From: Maribacter sp. PR1
GTDB lineage: Bacteria > Bacteroidota > Bacteroidia > Flavobacteriales > Flavobacteriaceae
Direction of reading: 5' to 3'
Length of the DNA: 64,000 nucleotides
NCBI RefSeq assembly: GCF_028464145.1
Contig: NZ_JAQPCG010000008.1
Location: forward strand, 186,001-250,000
The first letter of the stretch is position 1; every line of letters begins with the position of its first letter. The translations under genes and the position numbers were made by a program. Shown here in pieces: positions 36,229-44,292 of the stretch. The notes below the pieces were generated by a model. That model saw only the letters and a program-made list of their open reading frames with translations, was not told where the DNA came from and made no database searches.

Positions 36229-36699
36229 TTACATCAAGAGCTCCTTTCCCTTATATTTTGACCGATCCTTCAGTTCGTCCTTGAACCCGTTGAACATTTC
36301 CTCTTCTTTATAGCCACTACTATCCAACAGGTTGCCTAGGACCCTTCCATCGTCCGTTACATTGATCATTACGATATGGACATGACCATGCCCCCTATCG
36401 CTGTGCCTTATGACAATATAGGGCTTTCCGTAGCTCATATTTTCGAGGTACTCTTCGGAGATTTTACAGAAAGTCTTGTCGTCAAGGTATTCCCCTTGGG
36501 GAAGGTTAAGGATGATATGGGCTTAGGGATTCTTGGTGGTGTTGGGCTGTCCCTGAAAGTGCAGCACCCTCCCCAAGAACTTTGGTGATATACTTTGGGA
36601 AAGTGTGTTGCCGTAACCAAGTACTTGCATGCCCTCTTTTCCCAGGACATAATTCAACGTTCCGGCACAGGTCTCCCCGTAAATGATCCTTCCTATCAT
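36229..36699 (-). pseudogene. Relaxase/mobilization nuclease, interrupted by an in-frame stop and truncated
   Basis: From an ATG at 36699 the minus strand reads MIGRIIYGETCAGTLNYVLG, then a TAA at 36523-36525 replaces what is usually an aromatic residue (NP-stop-AHIIL). It continues in the same frame with EYLENMSYGKPYIVIRHSDR, then GHGHVHIVMINV and ends at 36229. The His-rich HGHVH stretch is the metal-binding motif III of MOB-family relaxases, which nick oriT for conjugative transfer. Full relaxases are about 300-450 residues; only about 156 codons remain. The gene is therefore inactive by a nonsense mutation and lacks its C-terminus. A MobC-like remnant lies directly upstream, in normal order. 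Confidence 0.8.
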
Positions 36700-36933
36700 G
36701 CCGTTTCCTATTTATGATTTCCAATAGGGCAATCAGCAAATTGTTCGATTTCCGTATTTCGTTTTGTAGGCCGCTGTTGGGACTCCGTAAGTTCTTATGG
36801 TGGTCAAGTTTGACCAATTGGTGACATTATTTCCTATCCTGTTGAAATGATAGGCAAGGTTCGTGGTGTCGGGGAGCCTGTTTTTTTCTTTGGTCTCTTG
36901 TTGCAGAGCCAATCTTCTCAAGAGCGGATTTAT
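36690..36933 (-). pseudogene. MobC-like relaxosome accessory protein remnant with frameshift
   Basis: One frame encodes INPLLRRLALQQETKEKN and ends in FNRIGNNVT. After a shift at about 36818 a second frame continues LVKLDHHKNLRSPNSGLQNE and a helix to EIINRK, overlapping the start of the relaxase remnant. A RIGNNVNQL-type motif is characteristic of MobC/mobilization proteins that help relaxases at oriT. Loss of a single base would explain the shift. The N-terminal DNA-binding part is not recognisable. Its position directly before the relaxase supports the reading. Confidence 0.6.
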
Positions 36934-37575
36934 CGTTCCCCTTTCCACAACTAATAATGTAAATACACTTCGAAGAAGTAGACAGTTTTGGGACCCGCAA
37001 AACATAACTTGCTATCCGTTGCACGGATATTTAATACAAGGAAATTTTTTAATAATATTTAATAACGAAATCTTAGATAAGACAATTCGAAACCATTTAG
37101 GACCTTTCAAAGATTCTAAATCATGTAAATATGAAGGTTTTTGGAAGAATCTAGAATTATTATGGACAGGGGAAGGAAAAGGTAAGCGGCATTTTCGCAG
37201 CTTGGGTTTTCATGATGTTCCGAGGGGGTTAAAAAACATGGAACGGAAGGCCCCAAAAGGAAACCGGGGAAGATGTTCTTTAGGGAAGGCTTCGAGTGGA
37301 AGGTTTTTTTACTTCCGCAGGGACTTAGATATACTAAATACAAGAATATTAAAGATTTTTAATTTAAAACATCAGTAATATTTCTATTTCTAGATTGCTT
37401 TTAACATCAGAATAAGAAAAGTCGTGTAATTCTTCTTGTTAAACCTTCCATAAGGATAAAGCCTTTATTGCCGGTATCGTAATACAATGACGAATAATGA
37501 TTGCATCGTAAATGTGATTTGTGAAAATAAGAATAAACCAGATTTGCAATTTGACAAATGCATGCTATTAGCTCA
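36934..37575. other. About 640 bases without a supported gene
   Basis: A 171-codon plus-strand frame overlaps this interval (36863-37378), but its composition is unlike a protein and it runs antisense to the MobC remnant. I see no RNA gene, terminator or convincing repeat here. It is probably decayed mobile-element DNA. Confidence 0.5.
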
Positions 37576-37856
37576 AATGCTAATCATGGAGAATATGAAC
37601 CCTTCCAGTAGACGAGAACTATACCATTGCCGTAGACCCAAGAATGCCAAGTATTTGAAATCATAGTTCAACCAATAATGAAGACCTAAGATATGATTCC
37701 CCTTCTGGAAAGTATTATGGAAAAATTTCCTTAACCATGACCCGTTATTGGAAAATAAACCTAAAAGTTATGAACGAGGCTGGTGGAGTTTTGAATGGTG
37801 AGGACATTAGCAAAGAAAATGAAGCGAACAGTTTATTTTTTGAGTTAGAATTTTAA
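37576..37856 (+). pseudogene. Remnant of a small exported beta-sandwich (YtkA/FixH-like) protein
   Basis: Protein-like segments lie in one order but are broken. NANHGEYEP is in one frame; after a shift VDENYTIAVDPRMPSI ends at a TGA; the same frame then continues NHSSTNNEDLRYD, GKYYGKISLTMTRYWKINL and ends SLFFELEF with a true stop. The GKISLTMTRYWKINLKV pattern recalls YtkA-like/FixH-type periplasmic domains, often near copper and oxidase genes. At least one frameshift and one nonsense mutation are present. A terminator follows 25 bases later. The family assignment is tentative; the disrupted coding character is clear. Confidence 0.45.
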
Positions 37857-37880
37857 AATAATCATTTCTATTTAAGAAAC

Positions 37881-37911
37881 CATCCTGCACTACAGGATGA
37901 TTTTTCTTTAT
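37881..37911 (+). terminator. Intrinsic terminator
   Basis: A perfect 7-bp stem CATCCTG / CAGGATG with a CACTA loop is followed by ATTTTTCTTTA. It follows the YtkA-like remnant and faces the convergent Rrf2 gene. Confidence 0.75.
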
Positions 37912-37940
37912 CAAAAATTGAGAATAAAAAGAGACTCCTC

Positions 37941-38372
37941 TTAAATCGATAAAAAACTCTTCCCTTGCTTAATGTCCAAAACCAAATCTTGAACCTTGGT
38001 ATCTTTCAGCCGTTCAACAAATTTACTTTTAGTATCACCCATCAAATCATGCAAGGGGCATGGATGTTCCGAATCACATTTGTGCAAACTTAGCATACAG
38101 CTGTTTAGACGATAATCTCCATCTATTATGTTGATAATATCGATTAAACGTTTCTCACGATTATTATCCGTTAAGTAAAAACCACCATTTGGACCACGTG
38201 TAGAGGATATGATTTGATGACGGACAAGTTCTTGCATTAACTTAGAAAGATAGGCCTGCGGCACCCCCGTGCTATTACTTAGGTCCTTGGCCAATATCTT
38301 ATGCTCTTCCGATGAATTTACGGCAAGATAGAGTACTCCTATCATGGCGTACTTAGAAGAATTGGATATCAT
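37941..38372 (-). CDS. Rrf2-family transcription regulator, NsrR/IscR-like cysteines
   Basis: A 143-residue winged-helix regulator (LAKDLSNSTGVPQAYLSKLM, RGPNGGFYL). Three cysteines, C92, C99 and C105 (NSCMLSLHKCDSEHPC), are spaced much as in NsrR and IscR, where they hold an iron-sulfur cluster that senses nitric oxide or cluster supply. It is transcribed divergently from the nos cluster. A perfect inverted repeat lies between the two genes, so it is a strong candidate regulator of nitrous oxide reduction. Which signal it senses cannot be read from sequence. Confidence 0.9.
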   Translation of the reverse strand: MISNSSKYAMIGVLYLAVNSSEEHKILAKDLSNSTGVPQAYLSKLMQELVRHQIISSTRGPNGGFYLTDNNREKRLIDIINIIDGDYRLNSCMLSLHKCDSEHPCPLHDLMGDTKSKFVERLKDTKVQDLVLDIKQGKSFLSI

Positions 38373-38443
38373 AAAATAGTTTTTGTAAAAATAGAATGAT
38401 TTCTATTTATCTCCAATAAAGATTAAAAGACTTTTTTATCCTT

Positions 38444-38463
38444 AATATGATATTCGTCATATT
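38444..38463. promoter_or_regulatory. Inverted repeat AATATGA-N6-TCATATT in the rrf2/nos divergent region
   Basis: Perfect 7-bp arms with a 6-base spacer lie 71 bases upstream of the Rrf2 start and 54 bases upstream of the cytochrome c start. TATTTTTG at 38483-38490 matches the Bacteroidota -7 element TAnnTTTG for the nos direction, placing the repeat around the -30 to -50 region. It is the likely binding site of the divergent Rrf2 regulator. Confidence 0.5.
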
Positions 38464-38517
38464 TTATATGTTCTCATGCATTTATTTTTGTACCAATAAT
38501 TAATAAATGACCATAAA

Positions 38518-39024
38518 ATGAAAATTATAATCAGAAGTTTAGCGATTGTTTTTTCTACCCTACTTCTAAGTTGCGGAGGTAAAGACGAGAAAAAAAAAGA
38601 TGGTTTTAGCGTAGATCGGGAGAAAACCACAGAAAAACCAATGGAAGCCGTTCCGGAATCAGATGCAGTCCCCGCTTCTCAGCGTATTACCCTAGATGAA
38701 AAAGGGGTGGGCCAAATAAAGGACATTACACTTGACCCTGAAATTAATATGGAAATGGCCACCAAGGGGGAAGCCATTTATAAGACCAATTGCACGGCTT
38801 GTCACAAGATTGACAAAAGATTTATTGGTCCCTCACCAAAAGGTATCATGGAAAGGAGAAGTCCCGAGTGGATAATGAATATGATCCTTGACCCAAAACT
38901 TATGACGGAGCAGGATCGTTGCGCCAAAGATTTGTTGATTGAATTTAACGGGGCCGCTATGGCCAATCAAAACCTCACCGTAGAAGAAACCCGGGCCATA
39001 CTTGAATACTTTAGAACCTTATAA
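38518..39024 (+). CDS. Monoheme cytochrome c lipoprotein of the nos cluster
   Basis: A 168-residue lipoprotein (lipobox LLSC, C19) with an acidic, disordered linker and a C-terminal cytochrome c domain. The heme motif is CTACH (C92, C95, H96), and a Met in GAAMANQN could be the distal ligand. Clade II nos clusters commonly encode such membrane-anchored cytochromes, which pass electrons from the quinol side to NosZ. It is first in the plus-strand unit, 12 bases before the FAS1 gene, so it is probably transcribed with nosZ. Confidence 0.92.
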   Translation: MKIIIRSLAIVFSTLLLSCGGKDEKKKDGFSVDREKTTEKPMEAVPESDAVPASQRITLDEKGVGQIKDITLDPEINMEMATKGEAIYKTNCTACHKIDKRFIGPSPKGIMERRSPEWIMNMILDPKLMTEQDRCAKDLLIEFNGAAMANQNLTVEETRAILEYFRTL

Positions 39025-39036
39025 ATAATCACACCT

Positions 39037-39618
39037 ATGGAAACAACTAATTTTAAATTTCTAATTGGTTCATTCTTTCTACTAATGCTCTTTCTTAATT
39101 GTAAAAACGAAGCTAAAAATGGGGAAACGACCTCTCCTGCCGCTAGTTCAGTTTCTGCGGATAGCGAAAAACAAGGGCAAGCCTTTATAGAAGATGACGA
39201 ATCCACACCAAATGTACTTCAAATTGCCATTGGGTCTCCTGATCATACAACCTTGGTAGCCGCCGTACAAGCAGCCAGTCTAGAAAATGCATTGGTGAAT
39301 GCAGGTCCCTTAATGGTCTTTGCACCTACCAACGAAGCTTTTGATGCTTTGCCAGAAGGCACCGTTACCGATTTATTGAAACCAGAAAACAAAGCTGCTT
39401 TGGCAAATATCTTAAAACACCATGTTACCGCAGGCAACTATGATAAGGAGTTTTTAAAGAAGTTCAAGAAGTTAGGGCAGGCCAATGACCAGAACACTAC
39501 GGTAGAAGTTAAAGGTGACGATGTATATGTTGGTGGTGCAAAAATAATTGCCAGTATTCCAGCAGGAAACGGGATAGTACATGTGGTAGATAAAGTGATT
39601 TTGCCACCATCGGAGTAA
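39037..39618 (+). CDS. Fasciclin (FAS1) domain lipoprotein
   Basis: A 193-residue lipoprotein (FLNC, C22). The single FAS1 domain shows the H1 motif (MVFAPTNEAFDALP) and the H2 region (NGIVHVVDKVILP). FAS1 domains mediate adhesion or protein interaction; in bacteria their roles are mostly unknown. Its position between the cytochrome c and nosZ genes, with 12- and 31-base gaps, suggests a structural or assembly role for the reductase at the membrane, but that is inference. Confidence 0.9.
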   Translation: METTNFKFLIGSFFLLMLFLNCKNEAKNGETTSPAASSVSADSEKQGQAFIEDDESTPNVLQIAIGSPDHTTLVAAVQAASLENALVNAGPLMVFAPTNEAFDALPEGTVTDLLKPENKAALANILKHHVTAGNYDKEFLKKFKKLGQANDQNTTVEVKGDDVYVGGAKIIASIPAGNGIVHVVDKVILPPSE

Positions 39619-39649
39619 AAACAACTATAATCAATTTAAATAAATACAA

Positions 39650-41611
39650 ATGAAAAAGTATAAGTATATAATGATGCTCTTGGGAATAACCGCTCTTATA
39701 GGAAGTTGTGGCAACCAGGGCAATGGTAATGGTTCCTCCAACGGAGCACTTTCTTCAAGTGCCGCTGAAAAAGCCTATGTAGCACCAGGAGAACACGATG
39801 AGTTTTATGCCTTTATGTCCGGTGGTTATAGTGGTAATATTACTGTTTATGGACTACCCTCCGGTAGAATGTTCAAAGAAATACCTGTGTTTTCACAGTT
39901 TCCTACCTCGGGATATGGATATTCAGAAGAAACCAAACCCATGCTGAACACCTCTTATGGTTTTGTTCCCTGGGACGATTCGCACCACCCAGATATTTCC
40001 CAAAGCAAAGGGGAGTTGGATGGCCGTTGGATTTTTATAAATGGTAATAACACCCCCCGCATAGCACGTGTTAGTTTGAGCACGTTTGAGACAGAAGAAA
40101 TTATAGAACTTCCAAATAGTGCAGGGAACCATAGCTCTTCTTTTATTACGGAAAACACGGAATATGTAGTAGCAGGAACACGTTTTTCGGTCCCCGTTCC
40201 GCAACGTGATATGCCTATTAATGAATATAAAGGTAATTTTAAAGGAGCATTGTCCTTTATTAGTGTAGACCCTGAAAATGGTGGTCTGGACTTGAAATTC
40301 CAATTATTAATGCCAGGATTTAATTATGATCTTTCACATCCTGGCCGCGGAAAATCCCATGGATGGTTTTTCTTCACCACCTATAATACCGAAGAAGCAA
40401 ATTCATTGATGGAAGTAAATTCTTCTCAAAACGATAAGGATTTTATCGCCGCAATTAATTGGAAAAAAATAGAAGAATATGTAAATAATGGTGGTGGCAC
40501 CACAGTGCCAGCAGAATATGCACATAATGTATATGATGAGCACACTCATACAGCAACATCAACCATAAAGAAGGAAGTATTGACGGTAGATCCAACAAAA
40601 GTACCCGGTGCCGTTTTCTTTTTACCCACACCTAAATCCCCACACGGTTGCGATGTTGACCCAAGTGGACAGTATATTATTGGAAACGGTAAATTATCGG
40701 CTGACCTTACCGTTCACTCCTTTGACAATATGATTGCTGCAATCGAGGGTAAAAAATTCGATGGAGAGGCTTACGGAATTCCAATTTTAAAATTCGAAGA
40801 CGTATTGGCCGGGGTAGTAAAAAGTGGTGGATTAGGCCCATTACATACCGAATTTGACGGCCAAGGAAATGCATATACGACTTTCTTCATCTCTTCAGAG
40901 GTAGTAAAATGGAAGTTGGGCACTTGGGAAGTTTTGGATAGACAACCCACTTTCTACTCCGTAGGTCACTTGATGATTCCAGGTGGAAATTCTGCCAAGC
41001 CTTTTGGCAAGTATGTGGTTGCAATGAACAAGATTACCAAGGATAGGTATTTGCCCGTGGGACCGGAAATGGAACACTCTGCCCAGATTTATGATATATC
41101 GGGGGATAAGATGGAATTAATCTATGATTTTCCAACACACGGCGAACCACACTATGCGGCCGGTATACCTGCTGATTTGTTAGCTCCTAAGGCTAAGAAG
41201 ATATATCGTTTAACAGAGAACGAACATCCATACGCGGTTCTAAACCCTGCGGATGCTAGAGTAGAAAGAGATGGCAATGTGGTGCATGTATATATGTCAA
41301 CCATCCGAAGTCATTTTACCCCGGATAATATTGAAGGCATCAAGGTAGGTGACAAAGTATATTTTCATATCACAAATCACGAACAAGATTTTGATGTGCC
41401 ACATGGTTTTGCAATGATCGGTCAGAATACTTCTGAATTGCTAATAATGCCAGGGCAAACGAAAACTTCGCTTTGGGAACCCAAAAAACCTGGGGTGTGG
41501 CCTTTTTATTGTACCGATTTTTGTTCCGCTTTACATCAAGAAATGCAGGGATATGTAAGAGTATCTCCATCTGGTTCCGATGTACCCCTTACATATACAT
41601 TGGGTGAATAA
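39650..41611 (+). CDS. nosZ: Nitrous oxide reductase NosZ, Sec-type (clade II-like)
   Basis: This 653-residue enzyme reduces N2O to N2 at a CuZ centre fed by a CuA centre. The CuA motif is complete at the C-terminus (C621, C625, H629, M632 in YCTDFCSALHQEM). The seven-bladed propeller supplies CuZ-type histidines (DEHTHTATS, PHGCDVDP, HGEPHYAAG). The N-terminus lacks a twin-arginine motif and instead has a Sec signal with lipobox LIGSC (C20), the pattern of clade II enzymes, suggesting a lipid-anchored reductase. A terminator follows 23 bases later. The nos accessory genes continue downstream. Confidence 0.97.
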   Translation: MKKYKYIMMLLGITALIGSCGNQGNGNGSSNGALSSSAAEKAYVAPGEHDEFYAFMSGGYSGNITVYGLPSGRMFKEIPVFSQFPTSGYGYSEETKPMLNTSYGFVPWDDSHHPDISQSKGELDGRWIFINGNNTPRIARVSLSTFETEEIIELPNSAGNHSSSFITENTEYVVAGTRFSVPVPQRDMPINEYKGNFKGALSFISVDPENGGLDLKFQLLMPGFNYDLSHPGRGKSHGWFFFTTYNTEEANSLMEVNSSQNDKDFIAAINWKKIEEYVNNGGGTTVPAEYAHNVYDEHTHTATSTIKKEVLTVDPTKVPGAVFFLPTPKSPHGCDVDPSGQYIIGNGKLSADLTVHSFDNMIAAIEGKKFDGEAYGIPILKFEDVLAGVVKSGGLGPLHTEFDGQGNAYTTFFISSEVVKWKLGTWEVLDRQPTFYSVGHLMIPGGNSAKPFGKYVVAMNKITKDRYLPVGPEMEHSAQIYDISGDKMELIYDFPTHGEPHYAAGIPADLLAPKAKKIYRLTENEHPYAVLNPADARVERDGNVVHVYMSTIRSHFTPDNIEGIKVGDKVYFHITNHEQDFDVPHGFAMIGQNTSELLIMPGQTKTSLWEPKKPGVWPFYCTDFCSALHQEMQGYVRVSPSGSDVPLTYTLGE

Positions 41612-41633
41612 AATAAAATTAATTTTTTCAAGC

Positions 41634-41670
41634 AAAAAGTGGGTGGCGTTCAAAACCTGCCCACTTTTTT
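41634..41670 (+). terminator. Hairpin terminator after nosZ
   Basis: Ten-base arms AAAAAGTGGG and CCCACTTTTT enclose a 16-base loop, followed by one more T. It lies between nosZ and the accessory genes, so it may limit read-through and make nosZ more abundant than its maturation proteins. Confidence 0.8.
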
Positions 41671-41682
41671 AAACACTAGCAG

Positions 41683-42327
41683 ATGAAAAAAGCAGGTATC
41701 ATAATGATGTTAGGCCCTCTATTTCTATTGGGATTGTTTTCCTTTCCCTTATGGAATATTACGTTGGGCGCCCCACAGTACCCGGAGCCTTTAGGAATGA
41801 ACATTCACATAGACGGTATTCGAGATATGAACGAGTTCGATTTACAGAATATTGATGGGTTAAACCACTATATAGGTATGCGCACCCTGCCCAAACCAGA
41901 GGATATGTGGGAGTTCAGTATTTTCCCGGTAGTAATAGGAACAATGATTACTTTGGGGGTAATAATAGGACTTTTGGGTTATTTTAAGAAAGTGACCTAC
42001 AAATGGTTCCTAGGATGGTTTGTACTTATGAGTGTTTTAGGTGTTCTTGGAATGTATGATTTTAACGCGTGGATGGTTGATTACGGCACCAATCTAGACC
42101 CCAATGCCATCATGAAACTAAGTAATCCGGACGGAACACCAATGACATATAGCCCACCCCTTTTCGGAAAGGCCGATATGTTGAATTTTAAGGTTACTTC
42201 TTTACCGGCTAAGGGAGCATGGCTTATGTTCGTTGGAATGATGCTGACGCTTGTTGCTTTTTATTTCGGTTGGAAAAATAGAACGGAGACGGTAACTGAA
42301 AAATTATCTAAACTATCCACCTCATGA
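41683..42327 (+). CDS. Four-helix integral membrane protein of the nos cluster, function unknown
   Basis: A 214-residue protein with about four membrane segments (MLGPLFLLGLFSFPLW, FPVVIGTMITLGVIIGLLGY, WFVLMSVLGVLGMY, LMFVGMMLTLVAFYFGW). Between the first two helices is a periplasmic-type loop with conserved-looking polar residues (INIDG-type NIHIDGIRDMNEFD). I do not recognise a named family. Similar proteins lie between nosZ and nosL in Bacteroidota. Its stop overlaps the nosL start by 4 bases, showing translational coupling, so a role in copper delivery or electron transfer to NosZ is likely. Confidence 0.85.
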   Translation: MKKAGIIMMLGPLFLLGLFSFPLWNITLGAPQYPEPLGMNIHIDGIRDMNEFDLQNIDGLNHYIGMRTLPKPEDMWEFSIFPVVIGTMITLGVIIGLLGYFKKVTYKWFLGWFVLMSVLGVLGMYDFNAWMVDYGTNLDPNAIMKLSNPDGTPMTYSPPLFGKADMLNFKVTSLPAKGAWLMFVGMMLTLVAFYFGWKNRTETVTEKLSKLSTS

Positions 42328-42755
42328 AAAAAAACATCATATTTTTCGTTTTTTTCACAATTATCCTTTCATCGTGCAACAATGTACCCAAACCTATTTT
42401 ATATGGCTCCGATAGTTGTCATTACTGTAGCATGACTATTGTAGATAAGCAACATGCCGCACAGTTCATGACCAAAAAAGGAAGGAGTTATTCCTTTGAC
42501 GCTTCTGAGTGTATGTTAAACTATTTAAAGGAAATCGATAAAACAACAGTGGCAACTTTCCTAGTGAACGACTATAATAAACCGGGAGAAACCATCGATG
42601 CAACAAAAGCCACCTATCTAATCAGTAAAAACATTCCAAGTCCAATGGGTGCATATCTATCAGCTTTTGCCAATAAAGAAGTTGCTCAATATGTAAAAGA
42701 AAAGAATGAAGGTGAGCTATTGACTTGGGAAGAATTAAGAAACCGATTTAAATAG
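42324..42755 (+). CDS. nosL: NosL copper chaperone lipoprotein
   Basis: A 143-residue lipoprotein (LSSC, C18). NosL binds Cu(I) and delivers copper to the NosZ CuZ centre. The copper site is visible as DSCHYCSM (C32, C35, M37), and the family's typical SFDASECMLNYL and YLISKNIPSPMGA motifs follow. It overlaps the upstream membrane-protein gene by 4 bases and is followed 5 bases later by the cupin gene. It acts on the outer face of the cytoplasmic membrane or the periplasmic side of the outer membrane. Confidence 0.95.
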   Translation: MKKNIIFFVFFTIILSSCNNVPKPILYGSDSCHYCSMTIVDKQHAAQFMTKKGRSYSFDASECMLNYLKEIDKTTVATFLVNDYNKPGETIDATKATYLISKNIPSPMGAYLSAFANKEVAQYVKEKNEGELLTWEELRNRFK

Positions 42756-42760
42756 AAGAA

Positions 42761-43054
42761 ATGTACGAAATAGGCAATCAGATTTCAGGTCAAAAATACG
42801 ATAAGCTACAAGTCGAAATTGTAGTTGAAACTGGAAAGTTTGATATTTTGAGCATAAGTCTTGAAAAGGATGCTGTTTTTCCAAACCACAGTTCTCCTAA
42901 GGATGCACAGCTCATAGTTTTAGAAGGGACCATACTATTTCATATTGACGGTGAATCTTATACTCTATCAAAATACCAACATTTTAGCTTCCCCAAACAA
43001 ACTGAGCATTGGGTGGTAGCAAAAGAAAATTCCAAATTTTTGATCATACGCTGA
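42761..43054 (+). CDS. Small cupin-domain protein
   Basis: A 97-residue single-domain cupin without a signal peptide, so probably cytoplasmic. The core shows PNHSSPKDAQLIVLEGTI, IDGESYTLSKYQHFSFP and QTEHWVV; the His residues fit a metal-binding cupin. It lies between nosL and nosD, and its stop codon overlaps the nosD start (TGATG). Cupins of this size are frequent in denitrification and redox loci, with unknown roles. A sensor or metal-handling role is possible. Confidence 0.85.
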   Translation: MYEIGNQISGQKYDKLQVEIVVETGKFDILSISLEKDAVFPNHSSPKDAQLIVLEGTILFHIDGESYTLSKYQHFSFPKQTEHWVVAKENSKFLIIR

Positions 43055-44292
43055 TGTTTTATTCAGAAAGAGTCCTCGTCTTTATGTTGTTACTATGGGT
43101 CAAATGCCTCGTGGGAAATACCATTCCTATCTGTGCTAATTGTGATATACGGTCCATAAAGGAGGGTATTACGGTAGCATCTGATTTCGATACACTTTTA
43201 ATTAAAAAAGGCACCTATAAAGAGTATAACCTTCTCGTAAATAAACCATTGACCTTATTAGGCGAAAACTACCCTATAGTTGATGGTGAAGATCAGGGTG
43301 AGATTATAAGAATAGTTTCCGATAATGTTACCATAGATGGTTTGTTTATAATCAATGTAGGTACAAGCTATACTACAGATTATGCCGCCATTCGTGTAGT
43401 AGAAAGCGAAAATTTTGTAATTCAAAACGTCGTGTTGGAAAAATTATTTTTTGGCATTTATCTGGAGAAATCCAAAAACGGAAAGGTCTATCACAATAAG
43501 ATAATAGGTGATGCAATAGATGAGTACAACTCCGGTAACGGTATTCAACTATGGTATTCCAAAAATGTGGAGGTAGAAAAAAATATTGTCCAACATGTGC
43601 GGGATGGAATTTATCTAGAGTTCTCCGACAATATTACAATCAAGAATAATACAAGTACGGACAATCTACGCTATGGGCTTCATTTTATGTTTTCCAATGA
43701 TGATGTGTATTCCAACAATACTTTTGAGAACAACGGCGCAGGTGTAGCGGTAATGTTTTCAAAACGGATAAAAATGACTGGAAATACATTCAAAAAGAAC
43801 TGGGGTACTGCTGCCTTTGGAGTGCTCCTAAAGGAAATCAACGATGCAGAAATCAGTGGCAATACCTTTGAAGAAAATACCATAGGCATCAACATTGAAG
43901 GCTCTAATAGAATTAAATATATAAACAATAACTTCATCAAAAATGGCTGGGCTATAAAAGTTCTTGGAGCTTGCTATACAAATAGCTTTAGTGGAAATAA
44001 TTTTCTATATAATTCTTTTGACATTTCCTATAATAGCAAGTTGAACGATAATGTTTTCGATCAAAACTACTGGAGTGAGTATACGGGTTATGATTTGGAC
44101 AAGAACGGAATTGGTGATGTACCCTATCGCCCGGTAAAACTCTTTTCTTACATCGTAAATAAAACCCCGGAAACCATTGTACTACTGCGTAGTCTATTTA
44201 TGGACATTATTGATTTTTCTGAAAAAGTATCGCCGGTATTTACACCAGACAATCTATTGGATGCTAACCCCCTAATGAAGCCATCAAAATGA
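43054..44292 (+). CDS. nosD: NosD periplasmic beta-helix copper-processing protein
   Basis: I start at the ATG at 43054, which overlaps the cupin stop and gives a signal peptide (MFYSERVLVFMLLLWVKCL); the frame extends to 43009. The 412-residue protein is built of NosD/CASH parallel beta-helix repeats (NGIQLWYSKNVEVEKN, DGIYLEFSDNITIKNN, IGINIEGSNRIKYINN) and ends with the characteristic YWSEYTGYDLDKNGIGD segment. NosD works with the NosFY transporter in CuZ maturation. It overlaps nosF by 4 bases. Confidence 0.96.
   Translation: MFYSERVLVFMLLLWVKCLVGNTIPICANCDIRSIKEGITVASDFDTLLIKKGTYKEYNLLVNKPLTLLGENYPIVDGEDQGEIIRIVSDNVTIDGLFIINVGTSYTTDYAAIRVVESENFVIQNVVLEKLFFGIYLEKSKNGKVYHNKIIGDAIDEYNSGNGIQLWYSKNVEVEKNIVQHVRDGIYLEFSDNITIKNNTSTDNLRYGLHFMFSNDDVYSNNTFENNGAGVAVMFSKRIKMTGNTFKKNWGTAAFGVLLKEINDAEISGNTFEENTIGINIEGSNRIKYINNNFIKNGWAIKVLGACYTNSFSGNNFLYNSFDISYNSKLNDNVFDQNYWSEYTGYDLDKNGIGDVPYRPVKLFSYIVNKTPETIVLLRSLFMDIIDFSEKVSPVFTPDNLLDANPLMKPSK

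Noticed and set aside
36863-37378. 171-codon plus-strand open frame in the mobile region
   Set aside because: It overlaps the MobC remnant on the other strand, has no recognisable motif and biased composition; treated as chance.
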